A DNA stretch of 16,116 nucleotides from Acidimicrobiaceae bacterium (GCA_020637295.1 JACJWF010000028.1:1-16116), one strand, 5' to 3'. Shown: positions 7,043 to 14,827, counted from the stretch's first letter. Notes: generated by a model not told the origin, from the sequence alone. Program-made: numbers and translations.

Positions 7043-8659
7043 CCGGCACCTCCACCAGGGACTGGGATTCGTCGAGCAGGCGCCGCAGCTCGCCCATCCG
7101 CACCGCGCCGAGGATCTGCTCCACCCGGACCTTCAGGCGCAGCGACAGGTCGGCATCACCCACCGCGTGGCGACACGCATAGGCGCGGCCCGTCGCCGCG
7201 GCAGCCAGCGCCAGCGTCGTCACCACTTCCTCCTCGCCCCCTGGCTCGGCATCGGCGACCATGGCCTCCACCCGCCTCGCGTCCAGCCGGTTCAGGCGAC
7301 GCTGCCAGGCTTCCGCAGTGGCGGCGGCGTCCCGACCTGCCGAGGTCAGCCAGCGTTGCGTCCACACATGGGTGACCGCCACCACGGCCGCGGGGATCGC
7401 CACCATGATCGCCGCGCCGACGATGTGGTCGTTCGACCATCCGGTCCACACTGCCCACGCGATGGCTGCCGCGAGAACGCCGACCGACACGGACAGAACG
7501 CCGACTTGGCGCCCGGTGGGGCCTGCCCACCAGCCGTCGCGCGACCCTTCGCCAGCAACACCCGCTCCATCCGCTTCCACGGGCTCCTCAACTCGTCGAT
7601 GCCCGCGGGCCGGACGGCTCGACGGCGGCGCACGCCACCCCATTCGTCCGGCGAAAGGTCGTGAAGACGCGCGCCCGCGGACAGGGTGGGCGTGCTGCGG
7701 TGGGCGCGAAGCACACCATCGGCCACCGCCTGCGCCGCCCACGGTCCACCACCTCATCGTCCACGCGCCCCGGAGCGCGGCCGCCATCACCCACGCAGGG
7801 GCCTCGACGCCTGCTGCACCGGGCACACGGCGCTGGCCCAGCGGCGACGGCGGCGCCGCTGCCACCACCAGTTGGTGACGAGCCGGTGATCAGCGCAACG
7901 ACACCGCCGAAGGCGGCCAGCACCGCGAGGAGTTCTGGGTCCCGACGCTCCCGATGAAGTTGCCGGTGCTGTCCACCAGTGACCCCACGGTCGCCGCGAC
8001 ACGGATCTCCGAGCCCGCGTGGAGCGGGCGACACGAAGGACGGTGTCGCCAGGCGCCGACGGAACCAACTCGCACGCCGACCCCGACGCACCGCTCACGG
8101 AGCACACGATGTCGGTGAGCTCCACACCGTGGATGGCCACCATGCCGGTCTCGGCATCGATGTCCTCCGGTGCGACCAACGCCGTGAACTCCCACCGCTC
8201 GCCCTCCGTCAGGATGCGCGGCAGCACGTACATGTGCTCCATGCGCTGCAGGCCGCTGTGCCGATCGTCGTTGCCGCGCAGCACCACGCCCGCGGGTCGG
8301 GACCGATCACCTCGCCGGTGACCTCGGGAAGATCTGGACGTTGCCGGGTTCGGCGCGCACGACGAATGGTTCGGTATGCCGTTCTCCTCCGTGACGACAA
8401 CCTCGAGCGTGTCGTGCGGCCGGTCCCCGAAGTCGACGCCGACGATGGTGCTCAGCCGGATTCCGTCAGGGAAGACCCGGTAGTCGGCCCGCCAGACCTC
8501 CAGCCGCAGCCGGCCGCCCGTCAGCAGCCCGAGACCGGCCAGCACGGCGACCACCATCGCCCCTGCCACCGCGGCGACGACACCGCCCCGACCGGCCAGT
8601 GGCGGTTGGCGGCGCGCCGTGACGGGCGGGGCCGTGGGCTCCTCCGTCGTGATCGGCAC
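7023..8659 (-). pseudogene. DUF2207-type membrane protein, frame-disrupted (paralogue A)
   Basis: The coding sequence is readable only by changing frame several times. From GTG 8659 it shows a signal-anchor segment (GGVVAAVAGAMVVAVLAGLGLL), an extracytoplasmic beta domain with VCSVSGASGSAC (a cysteine pair also found in both paralogues), a membrane segment (LLAVLAAFGGVVALITGSS), and a C-terminal membrane hairpin with the WTGWSNDH motif shared with the paralogue at 11553. Frame changes fall near 8368, 8326, 8289, 8026 and 7941, and more occur before about 7530; the five listed are each repaired by one extra base in a G/C run. There are no scattered nonsense changes, so sequence error is at least as likely as real decay. 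The function of DUF2207/YciQ proteins is unknown. Confidence 0.7.
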
Positions 8660-8665
8660 GGCCGC

Positions 8666-8671
8666 AACCTA
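8666..8671 (-). promoter_or_regulatory. Candidate -10 box of DUF2207 gene A
   Basis: On the minus strand TAGGTT is followed by six bases (GCGGCC) and the GTG at 8659, the same arrangement as at 118, 5660 and 9883. It lies in the 25-bp gap after the HTH-citrate synthase stop, so the gene may have its own leaderless transcript as well as read-through. Confidence 0.35.
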
Positions 8672-8684
8672 CTCCCCATCCCGC

Positions 8685-9876
8685 TCACCGCCCGATGTAA
8701 GTGGCCTTGGGGCGGAAGCGGAGGGGGCGTTCGTCGTACTCCTCCAGGGCGTGGGCCAACCAGCCGGCGATGCGGGCGACGGCGAAGATCGCCTCCGCGG
8801 CGTCGTCGGCCATTGCCGCGGCACGGCCCAGCGTGGCGAGGGCGAAGTCCACGTTCGGCGGCGCTGCGTGACGGCGGCGGGCCTCGGCGGCCACCTCGTC
8901 CACCGTCACGAGGGCTGGTGAGGACGGCCAGGCCTCGTCCACCAACGCCCGCAGCACCGGCGTGCGCGGGTCGCCGTCCGGGTAGATCACCTGGCCGAAC
9001 CCGGGCAGCCGGCCGTACCGCTGCAGCGCGCCGTCGACGGCTGGCGGCGCCGGCCCCGTCAGCCTCGACGAGGAGGCGCCGGACCCGCAGGCTCTCGCCG
9101 CCGTGCAACCTGCCGGACACCGCGCCGAGGCCGGCGGCGACGACGGCGTGGGGCCGGCTCGGGTGGAGGCCGCGACGCGGCCGCCAGCGTGGAGGCGGCC
9201 AACTCGTGATCGGCCATCAGCACCAGCGCACCGTTGAGCGCACGCACCGCACCCGGCGTGGCCCGCCGCGGCGAGAGACGGCGCCACAAGCGGCCGGCGA
9301 TGGTGCCCGATACGCGCACCCGGCAGGTGGAGGCGGGGACGCGCCCGTCATCGAGCACGGGCAACGAGTCCACGATGGTGGCGATGAGGCGCCGCCCTCG
9401 GCCGCCACCCTTCGACGGCCAACCGTCCCCGGCGCCGGGCGCCACTGCGGCGGCGCGGCCACGCGCACCCGGTCCATCATCCGCTCGCCTGCGACCGTGA
9501 CGGTCGAGCCGGCCCAGGGCGGGGCGGGCGAGGCAGTGAGCTCCCCGGTCCACAGCAGTTCGGCCACCTGCTCGAAGGCGACCGTGGCCGCCAACTCCGC
9601 GGCAGGGTGGCCACGGAAGCGCACCTCGTACCCGCCGGTCGGGGTGTGGGTGGACGTGATCGCCGTTGCGATGTCGATGTCCAGCGTCGGCGTCCGGCTG
9701 GCCGCGCGAGGGCGGCCGCGGCGGGCCAGGCGCTCCACCTCCCGCTCGTCGAACACGCTGGCCCGATGCGCCTCGTCGCGGTGGCTGGTGAGCAGGCCGC
9801 GGCTGACGTAGGCGTACAGCGTCTCCACCTTCACGCCCAGGCGGTGGGCGGCCTGGCGGCTGCTGAGCATGGTCAC
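8685..9876 (-). pseudogene. MerR-like HTH-citrate synthase fusion, frame-disrupted
   Basis: The N-terminus carries a MerR-like helix-turn-helix (LSSRQAAHRLGVKVETLYAY, then VSRGLL), followed by a citrate synthase domain recognisable across three frames: FRGHPAAELA, RRLIATIVDSLPVLDDGR, ALNGALVLMADHELAAST, VVAAGLGAVSGRLHGG and the C-terminal RFRPKATYIG. Frame changes are needed near 9395, 9179, 9150 and 9054. Three are repaired by one added base in a G/C run; the one near 9054 needs two bases or one removal. The DNA-binding fusion implies a regulatory role, possibly sensing an acyl-CoA or oxaloacetate pool. The GTG start is supported by TATCCT six bases upstream. Either a pseudogene or an intact gene with sequence errors. 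Confidence 0.75.
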
Positions 9877-9882
9877 ACCGAG

Positions 9883-9888
9883 AGGATA
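9883..9888 (-). promoter_or_regulatory. Candidate -10 box, leaderless HTH-citrate synthase promoter
   Basis: On the minus strand TATCCT is followed by six bases (CTCGGT) and the GTG at 9876. An ATG two codons further in (9870) is the alternative start, but the spacing favours the GTG. The 14-bp palindrome lies 14-27 bases upstream of this box. Confidence 0.45.
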
Positions 9889-9901
9889 ACGGCTTGACGA
9901 T

Positions 9902-9915
9902 AATCAACGTTGATT
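9902..9915. promoter_or_regulatory. Perfect 14-bp palindrome between two citrate synthase genes
   Basis: AATCAACGTTGATT is a perfect palindrome and one of the few AT-rich strings in the region. It sits between the divergent citrate synthase genes, upstream of the TATCCT box reading left and overlapping a GATAAT string (9899-9904) that could serve the gene reading right. It is a natural operator candidate for the HTH domain fused to the left-hand citrate synthase, which would make the pair autoregulated. That assignment is inference. Confidence 0.55.
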
Positions 9916-9945
9916 TCATTGCCGGCCGCGATCAGGCTGCTCACC

Positions 9946-11475
9946 ATGACCTCGATCGCCACTCTCATGACCTCCCCGCCCGTCACGGCGACCGCGACAG
10001 AGCCCCTCCACACCGCCGTCCGGCGGATGCACGACCACCGCGTCGGCTCCGTCGTGGTGGTGGAAGGCAACACCGCGGTCGGCATCGTCACCGAACGCGA
10101 CGTGCTGCGCGCCAGCGCCAACGGCGACACGCCGGGCATCGGTGTCGCCACCGTGATGTCCGCCCCGGTCGACACCGTCGACGTCGCCACACCGGTGGAG
10201 CAGGCGCTGCGGCTGATGCGCGAGCGCGGCTACCGGCACATGCCGGTGACCGATCACGGGCACCCCGTCGGCGTGGTGTCACTGCGCGACCTGCTGCGGG
10301 TGGCGACCATCGGCCCGGCCGAGGTGCCTCGCGGCCTGAAGGGCGTGGTGGTGGCCGACACCGAGGTCGGCGACGTGCGCGGCAGCGAAGGCTTCTACCA
10401 CTACCGCCAGTACTCGGCTGTGGAGTTGGCCGAGCGCCGCCCGCTGGAGGACGTGTGGCAACTGATGATCGACGGCACCCTGCCCGCCACCGCCGCGGAG
10501 CGGGCGGCCTTCGCCGAGGAGGTGCGCCCGCTGCGGGCCATCCCGTCCGCCATCATGGAAGTGCTGCCGGCCATCGCCGCCGCGGGTGGCGCGCCGCTCG
10601 ACGGCCTGCGCACGGCACTCTCCCTCGCCGCGGCCGCCCGCGGGCTGCAACCGCTGATCGACATCGAGGCCCGCCAGCGCCGCGCTGACGCGCTGTTCCT
10701 CACGGCCGTCAGCCCGACCCTGCTGGCGGCGCTGCACCGCCTACGCCACGGCCTGGAGCCGGTGGCGCCGCGTGACGATCTGGCCGCCGGCGCCAACTGG
10801 CTGTGGATGCTGCAAGGCACCGCGCCCTCGGCGGAGCACGCCCGGGCGGTGGAGCAGTACCTCATCTCCACGGTCGACCACGGGTTCAACGCCTCCACGT
10901 TCACCGGCCGGGTGGTGGCCAGCACGGGGGCGGACATGGGTGCCGCCGTCGTGGCCGCCATCGGGGCGATGAGTGGGCCGCTCCATGGCGGCGCGCCCAG
11001 CCGGGCGCTGGACCTGCTGGACGAGATCGGCACCGAGGACCGCATCGACGACGTGGTCGGCCCGAAGATCATCGCCGGCGAGAAGATCATGGGCTTCGGC
11101 CACGCCGTCTACCAGGGCGAGGATCCCCGCTCGCTGATGCTGCGTGGCGTCGCCCGGCGGCTGGCCGCGGACGGTGACGCCGAGGCCCGCCGCCTGGTGG
11201 CCCTGGCCATCGCCACCGAGGAGGGCGTGGTCCGCCTGCTGGCGGCGCACAAGCCCGACCGTCAACTGCGCACCAACGTGGAGTTCTTCGCCGGTGTCGT
11301 GATGCAGCTGTGCGGCATCCCCGCGGACATGTTCACGCCGACGTTCGCCTCCAGCCGGGTGATCGGCTGGTGCGCCAACGTCCTGGAGCAGGCGGCCGAC
11401 AACAAGATCATCCGCCCCAGCGCCCGCTACCTCGGACCGCCCCCGCCCCAGCCCGTCCCCGTCGTCCACACCTGA
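9946..11475 (+). CDS. Citrate synthase with N-terminal CBS-domain pair
   Basis: The 509-residue product fuses a CBS pair (about residues 5-125; repeats end in VGIVTERDVLR and VGVVSLRDLLR) to a complete citrate synthase domain. The synthase part starts at VPRGLKGVVVADTEVGDV and keeps the catalytic histidines in GPLHGGAP (H347) and GFGHAVY (H386). The third catalytic position, usually Asp in NVDF, is Glu in NVEFFAG (E446), which I recall as usual in the actinobacterial CitA-type branch. CBS pairs bind adenine nucleotides, so activity may follow energy charge. Substrate could be acetyl-CoA or propionyl-CoA. The ATG at 9946 starts the first CBS motif; a TTG at 9910 lies in the palindrome and is rejected. 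Confidence 0.9.
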   Translation: MTSIATLMTSPPVTATATEPLHTAVRRMHDHRVGSVVVVEGNTAVGIVTERDVLRASANGDTPGIGVATVMSAPVDTVDVATPVEQALRLMRERGYRHMPVTDHGHPVGVVSLRDLLRVATIGPAEVPRGLKGVVVADTEVGDVRGSEGFYHYRQYSAVELAERRPLEDVWQLMIDGTLPATAAERAAFAEEVRPLRAIPSAIMEVLPAIAAAGGAPLDGLRTALSLAAAARGLQPLIDIEARQRRADALFLTAVSPTLLAALHRLRHGLEPVAPRDDLAAGANWLWMLQGTAPSAEHARAVEQYLISTVDHGFNASTFTGRVVASTGADMGAAVVAAIGAMSGPLHGGAPSRALDLLDEIGTEDRIDDVVGPKIIAGEKIMGFGHAVYQGEDPRSLMLRGVARRLAADGDAEARRLVALAIATEEGVVRLLAAHKPDRQLRTNVEFFAGVVMQLCGIPADMFTPTFASSRVIGWCANVLEQAADNKIIRPSARYLGPPPPQPVPVVHT

Positions 11476-11507
11476 CCCAACCTGACGCGAACTGACGGCG
11501 AACTGAC
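11472..11507 (+). repeat. Helically phased CTGAC repeats
   Basis: CTGAC occurs at 11472, 11482, 11492 and 11503, spaced 10, 10 and 11 bp, or about one helical turn. The first contains the stop codon of the CBS-citrate synthase and the last belongs to the left end of the dispersed repeat. It could be a protein-binding array or simply slipped copies of the repeat's terminal octamer. Confidence 0.5.
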
Positions 11508-11594
11508 GCGGTCACCCCACCTCCCACCTGGGAAGTGACGTGATATATCACGTCACTTGCCTGGTGGGGAGGGGTGGGATGCCGTCACTTCGTT
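11501..11594 (+). repeat. Dispersed palindromic repeat, copy 2 (two-sided)
   Basis: The core palindrome 11533-11558 is perfect (arms AAGTGACGTGA and TCACGTCACTT, centre TATA). Unlike the other copies both flanks are present. The left half (11501-11545) reverse-complemented matches the right half at 34 of 45 positions and matches the right half of copy 3 at 39 of 45. The outer octamers AACTGACG (11501-11508) and CGTCACTT (11583-11590) lie at exactly mirrored positions. The full element therefore looks like an inverted repeat of about 90 bp, with copies 1 and 3 being halves. It supplies the last 12 codons and the stop of the DUF2207 gene ending at 11553. Confidence 0.88.
11523..11568. terminator. 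Possible bidirectional terminator hairpin
   Basis: This 46-bp inner part of repeat copy 2 is an inverted repeat with two mismatched pairs, giving a stem of 21 bp around a four-base loop in either transcript. It lies between the convergent CBS-citrate synthase and DUF2207 genes, where a shared terminator is expected. No U-run follows on either strand, so intrinsic termination of the classical type is not shown. Confidence 0.4.
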
Positions 11595-12833
11595 GTCGGG
11601 GACGAGCTCGAAGGGCAGCGGGACCTGGCCGTCGGGGTCGAAGCCGTGGAACCGCAGGGTCGGCCAATACGCCGCCGACCACACTCTGCCGAGTACGCCG
11701 GGCCACAACGGCGCGGCCAGCGTCCGACGTTCGTCCAGCGGCACCGAACTGGCCCGCAGCGCGGCGGCCCATGACCCACTGCTGCCGAGCGCAACCGCCC
11801 ACGCGCCCATCTCCGGCAGCCGGCCGGCCTGCCACGCCCGGTCCACCGCCGCCGGTCCGCTGCGGAGCACGTCGTCCAGCGCGCCGAGCTCCGCCAGTCC
11901 CTGGTGGCCGACCGGCGACAGCCAGGCGCCGAGGTCCAGCTCGGCGAGCATCGCAAGGCCCGCCGGCACCACGAGCACCATCGCGCCGGCGAACCACCAG
12001 TCGTTCGACCAACCGGTGACGACCGACCACGTCGCCACCAGCGATGCAACCACCAGCCCGGCGGCGAGCCGCCACGGGAACAGCGTGGGCCCGCCGGGGC
12101 CACCGCGTAGCCACCAGCCCCGGCCGCGCACCCGCGCCTGCACCGTCCGCACGATGCCACGCCAGAGGCCGGGGCCGCCCGGCATTGGCTCGCCGACCAC
12201 CATCTCGCCACTGAGCAACGCCTCGTTCAGCTCCTCCGGCAGCTCCAGCAGCGCGTCGCCGGCGCCACGGGTGAGCGACCACTGGCGGTTCCCCGGCACC
12301 AGCGCGCCCCTGGCGATCATCGTGGCGAACCACGCATCGACCACGGCCGGCGTCATCGAACGCCGCCACAACATCACCGCCTCCGTCGGGTCGAGCTGGT
12401 CGAGCATCCAGTCCACCTCGTCGTCCGTCAGCGGGCCAGGCAGCGCACACGCGGCGATCGCTGCGTCGTCACCCCGGGCTCGCCGGCGGACGACGGCGGA
12501 GCGCGCGACCCATGCCGCGGCGAGGCAGCAGATGAGCGTCCCCAGCACGAGCAGGACCCGCACGCCACTCACGTCGTCATCCTCACCAAAGTCTCCACTG
12601 CCGGCGTCGGAACCCGTCGCGGCCATCCGGTCCGTGAAACCGGCGACCCGGCCGCTCACCGACAACATCGCCCCGGCGGGGAAGTCATCCACGACCAGCC
12701 GGTAGCCCACATCGGTCTGCTCGACCCGGCAGCCGACGTCCACAACATCCACCTCGCAGGCGAGCTCGCCGAACACCACGCCGCCGAACACCACCTCCAA
12801 CCGATCCACCGCGAGCGCAGGGTCACCGAGCAA
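11553..12833 (-). CDS. DUF2207-type membrane protein, main fragment (paralogue B)
   Basis: This 426-residue open frame begins at a TTG that is not a credible start; it continues the fragment at 12823-13089 after a frame change. It holds the second half of the DUF2207 beta domain (RLEVVFGGVVFGELACEVDV, cysteine pair C26/C35), a membrane segment at about 88-112, a cytoplasmic region with PAVVDAWFATMIARGALV matching the paralogue at 13061, and a membrane hairpin with VVTGWSNDWWF. The first half of the beta domain present in the paralogue is missing, so even the joined protein is shorter. The last 12 residues and the stop codon come from the dispersed repeat. The Gly-rich tail of the family is absent. 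Function unknown. Confidence 0.7.
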   Translation of the reverse strand: MLGDPALAVDRLEVVFGGVVFGELACEVDVVDVGCRVEQTDVGYRLVVDDFPAGAMLSVSGRVAGFTDRMAATGSDAGSGDFGEDDDVSGVRVLLVLGTLICCLAAAWVARSAVVRRRARGDDAAIAACALPGPLTDDEVDWMLDQLDPTEAVMLWRRSMTPAVVDAWFATMIARGALVPGNRQWSLTRGAGDALLELPEELNEALLSGEMVVGEPMPGGPGLWRGIVRTVQARVRGRGWWLRGGPGGPTLFPWRLAAGLVVASLVATWSVVTGWSNDWWFAGAMVLVVPAGLAMLAELDLGAWLSPVGHQGLAELGALDDVLRSGPAAVDRAWQAGRLPEMGAWAVALGSSGSWAAALRASSVPLDERRTLAAPLWPGVLGRVWSAAYWPTLRFHGFDPDGQVPLPFELVPDNEVTASHPSPPGK

Positions 12834-13089
12834 GGCGGGTCATCGAGCCGATCCCCCGCGTTCCGCCATCGACCGTCACGTGCTCCACAACCAAGGTGTC
12901 CTGCCTCGCTGCATTCACGACGACCCTCCACGAGGCGATGTGCGGTCGCCCTCCACCGAGCAGACCCAGCCATGCCAACGCCGCAAAGGCAAGTACGACG
13001 AGGGCCGACGTGGCGCGGATCAGCCGCTCGCCACGAGCGCGGCGCAGCGGGACGAGGTCGTCACCAGCTGCCGGAGCTGCCGCCGCCAC
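12823..13089 (-). CDS. N-terminal fragment of DUF2207 paralogue B
   Basis: This 88-residue frame has a basic stretch and a strong membrane segment (RATSALVVLAFAALAWLGLL), then enters the beta domain and stops at 12823. Shifting by one base within about 12823-12843 joins it to the 426-residue frame in a sensible order. The GTG at 13089 is preceded by GGGAGG at five-base spacing; both lie inside the Gly-rich tail codons of the upstream DUF2207 gene, giving a 29-bp overlap and probable translational coupling. The break is a one-base gain or two-base loss relative to an intact gene, from mutation or sequence error. Confidence 0.55.
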   Translation of the reverse strand: MAAAAPAAGDDLVPLRRARGERLIRATSALVVLAFAALAWLGLLGGGRPHIASWRVVVNAARQDTLVVEHVTVDGGTRGIGSMTRLAR

Positions 13090-14827
13090 CGCCACCTCCC
13101 ACGCTGCCGCCGGAGAAGCCGCCGGAGAAGCCGCCGCCACCGCTCCAGCCGCCCGACCCGCCGGAGCCGCTGCTACTGGGCATCCGGCTGGACGTCTGCA
13201 GGCTGGACCAGTAGGTGTGCACGAGGAACGGCGTGGTGAACTGGCTCAGCTGTGGCGGCGGGATCGTGCTGTCCGCCAGCGCATCGCCCCACGCGTCAGC
13301 TGCGCCCAGGGCCACCGCCCAGGCCGTGTACTCCCGCAGGATCCCCTGCTGCCAGGCCCAGTCCACGTGCTTGCCCTCACTGGCCAGCAGGAACCTGCGG
13401 AACGACTCCACACGGATGGCCAACGCCGAGCCCTGCACGCTGCGCACCGGTAACAGCGGCAGGTACGCGGCCATGGCGACGGCGGCCGTACCACCGAGCG
13501 CCACGCCGAATGCAACCAGCACGTGCTGGCGCCAACCGGCCCACACGGCAAGCACCACGCCGAGGGCCGCCACCGCGACGACGCCGGAGACTGCCGCCGG
13601 GAAGTGCACCTGGCTGCCGGGCGGGAACTTCTCCCACCAGTTCGACTTCTTCGCCTTGGCGATCTGCGCCTTGCGGACCTTGGCGGTGAGCGACGCGAGG
13701 CGCGGCTGGTACTTGTCCAGCGTGATGGTGGGCGTCGAGCCGGACACCAGGGCGTTCAGCCGGGCACGGTCTTCCCCGCCGAGCATCTGCAGCTTCGGCC
13801 CGGCGGCCAACGTCGCCGGCGATCCGGGCTGGAGGACGAGCGCCTCCTTGGCGATCTGGGTGGCGTACCAGGCTTCGACGGTCTGGTTGTCCACCCGTTC
13901 GCGCAGCAGCATCGCCCCTTCCCACGGCGTCATCGACGGCGGCGGCACGAACTCGGTGGTGACGAAGTCCTCCATCGCCGAGTCGGACATCAGGAGCGCC
14001 GGGCCGCCACCGCCGTAGGCCGCGTCGGCGGCGCCGCCACCGGCCACCTTGTTGCGCCCCAGCCGGCGGGCCAGGAGGAACGTGCCCGCCGCGGCGCCAA
14101 CCCCCGTGACACCGACGCCCGCCACCAGCAGCCCGGAGGCGTCGCCACGGCGGGCGGGGATCGGCGGCACAGCAACCTCCGCCGGAGTGAACGTGCGGAC
14201 GATCTGCCCGCCGACGGTGATGCCGTCGCCGGCCTCCAGCGGCTGGAACACCACGCGGTACTCGTCGCCCACCTGCTGCAAGGTGCAACCGCCGGACGTG
14301 CCACCTCGGCCCACGTTGCACAGTGGGTTGCGGAGCTCGAAGCCGGTGAGCACCACCTCGAACCGGCCGGTCTCGAACGGCTCGTCCGGCCAGATGATGT
14401 CCAGCGCGAGCTGGCCGGTGGACAGCTGCGCCGACGGCAACGTGTAGGTGAGCACGTAGCGGTGCTGCCCGTCGATGGTGGTGTCCGGGTCACCGATGCG
14501 GATACGGGTCTGGTACCCCTCGTTGACGACGGAGAGGTCGTCCGGCGCATCGGGTGAGAAGGCGGTCACGTCCGCGGCCGCGCCGAAGTCGTTGGGGATC
14601 ACCCGCTCGTAGCCGTGGCGCTGGTGGTTGCCGAAGTCCTGATCCACCACCTCGCGGATGCGCACCCCGTCGCCGCGCGGCGCGACGACCACCTGCTTGG
14701 CGTCGAACCGCTCCGGATGCACTCCCTGGCCGAGCACCCCGGCCACCACGAGGACCGGCGCTGCCGCAGCGGCCGCGGCGGCGGCAAGATGGCGGAGCGC
14801 ACCAACGGGGTTCAGCACATCACGCAC
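13061..14827 (-). CDS. DUF2207/YciQ-type membrane protein (paralogue C, intact)
   Basis: This intact protein has up to 588 residues. An N-terminal export or anchor segment (about 13-34) precedes an extracytoplasmic DUF2207 beta domain (about 40-225) with DFGNHQRHGYERVIPNDFG and the pair C170/C181. A membrane segment follows at 232-254, then a cytoplasmic region with TPWEGAMLLRERVDNQTVEA, a membrane hairpin at about 408-459, a helical region, and a Gly/Ser tail (552-588) ending GGSSGSW, as is usual in the family. The GTG at 14827 gives the longest form; a GTG at 14818 lies seven bases after TACGGT and is the likelier leaderless start (585 residues). No biochemical role is known. It follows the methyltransferase gene and overlaps paralogue B. 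Confidence 0.88.
   Translation of the reverse strand: MRDVLNPVGALRHLAAAAAAAAAPVLVVAGVLGQGVHPERFDAKQVVVAPRGDGVRIREVVDQDFGNHQRHGYERVIPNDFGAAADVTAFSPDAPDDLSVVNEGYQTRIRIGDPDTTIDGQHRYVLTYTLPSAQLSTGQLALDIIWPDEPFETGRFEVVLTGFELRNPLCNVGRGGTSGGCTLQQVGDEYRVVFQPLEAGDGITVGGQIVRTFTPAEVAVPPIPARRGDASGLLVAGVGVTGVGAAAGTFLLARRLGRNKVAGGGAADAAYGGGGPALLMSDSAMEDFVTTEFVPPPSMTPWEGAMLLRERVDNQTVEAWYATQIAKEALVLQPGSPATLAAGPKLQMLGGEDRARLNALVSGSTPTITLDKYQPRLASLTAKVRKAQIAKAKKSNWWEKFPPGSQVHFPAAVSGVVAVAALGVVLAVWAGWRQHVLVAFGVALGGTAAVAMAAYLPLLPVRSVQGSALAIRVESFRRFLLASEGKHVDWAWQQGILREYTAWAVALGAADAWGDALADSTIPPPQLSQFTTPFLVHTYWSSLQTSSRMPSSSGSGGSGGWSGGGGFSGGFSGGSVGGGGGGGSSGSW

Noticed and set aside
9910..9945. TTG start giving 12 more residues to the CBS-citrate synthase
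   Set aside because: It lies in the middle of the 14-bp palindrome and the first CBS motif begins at the ATG at 9946.
11501..11594. CRISPR array or attachment site
   Set aside because: The three repeat copies are kilobases apart with no regular spacers, and no integrase or cas gene is present.
12823..12843. Programmed +1 frameshift in DUF2207 paralogue B
   Set aside because: No slippery codon or upstream Shine-Dalgarno stimulator like that of prfB; mutation or sequence error is simpler.
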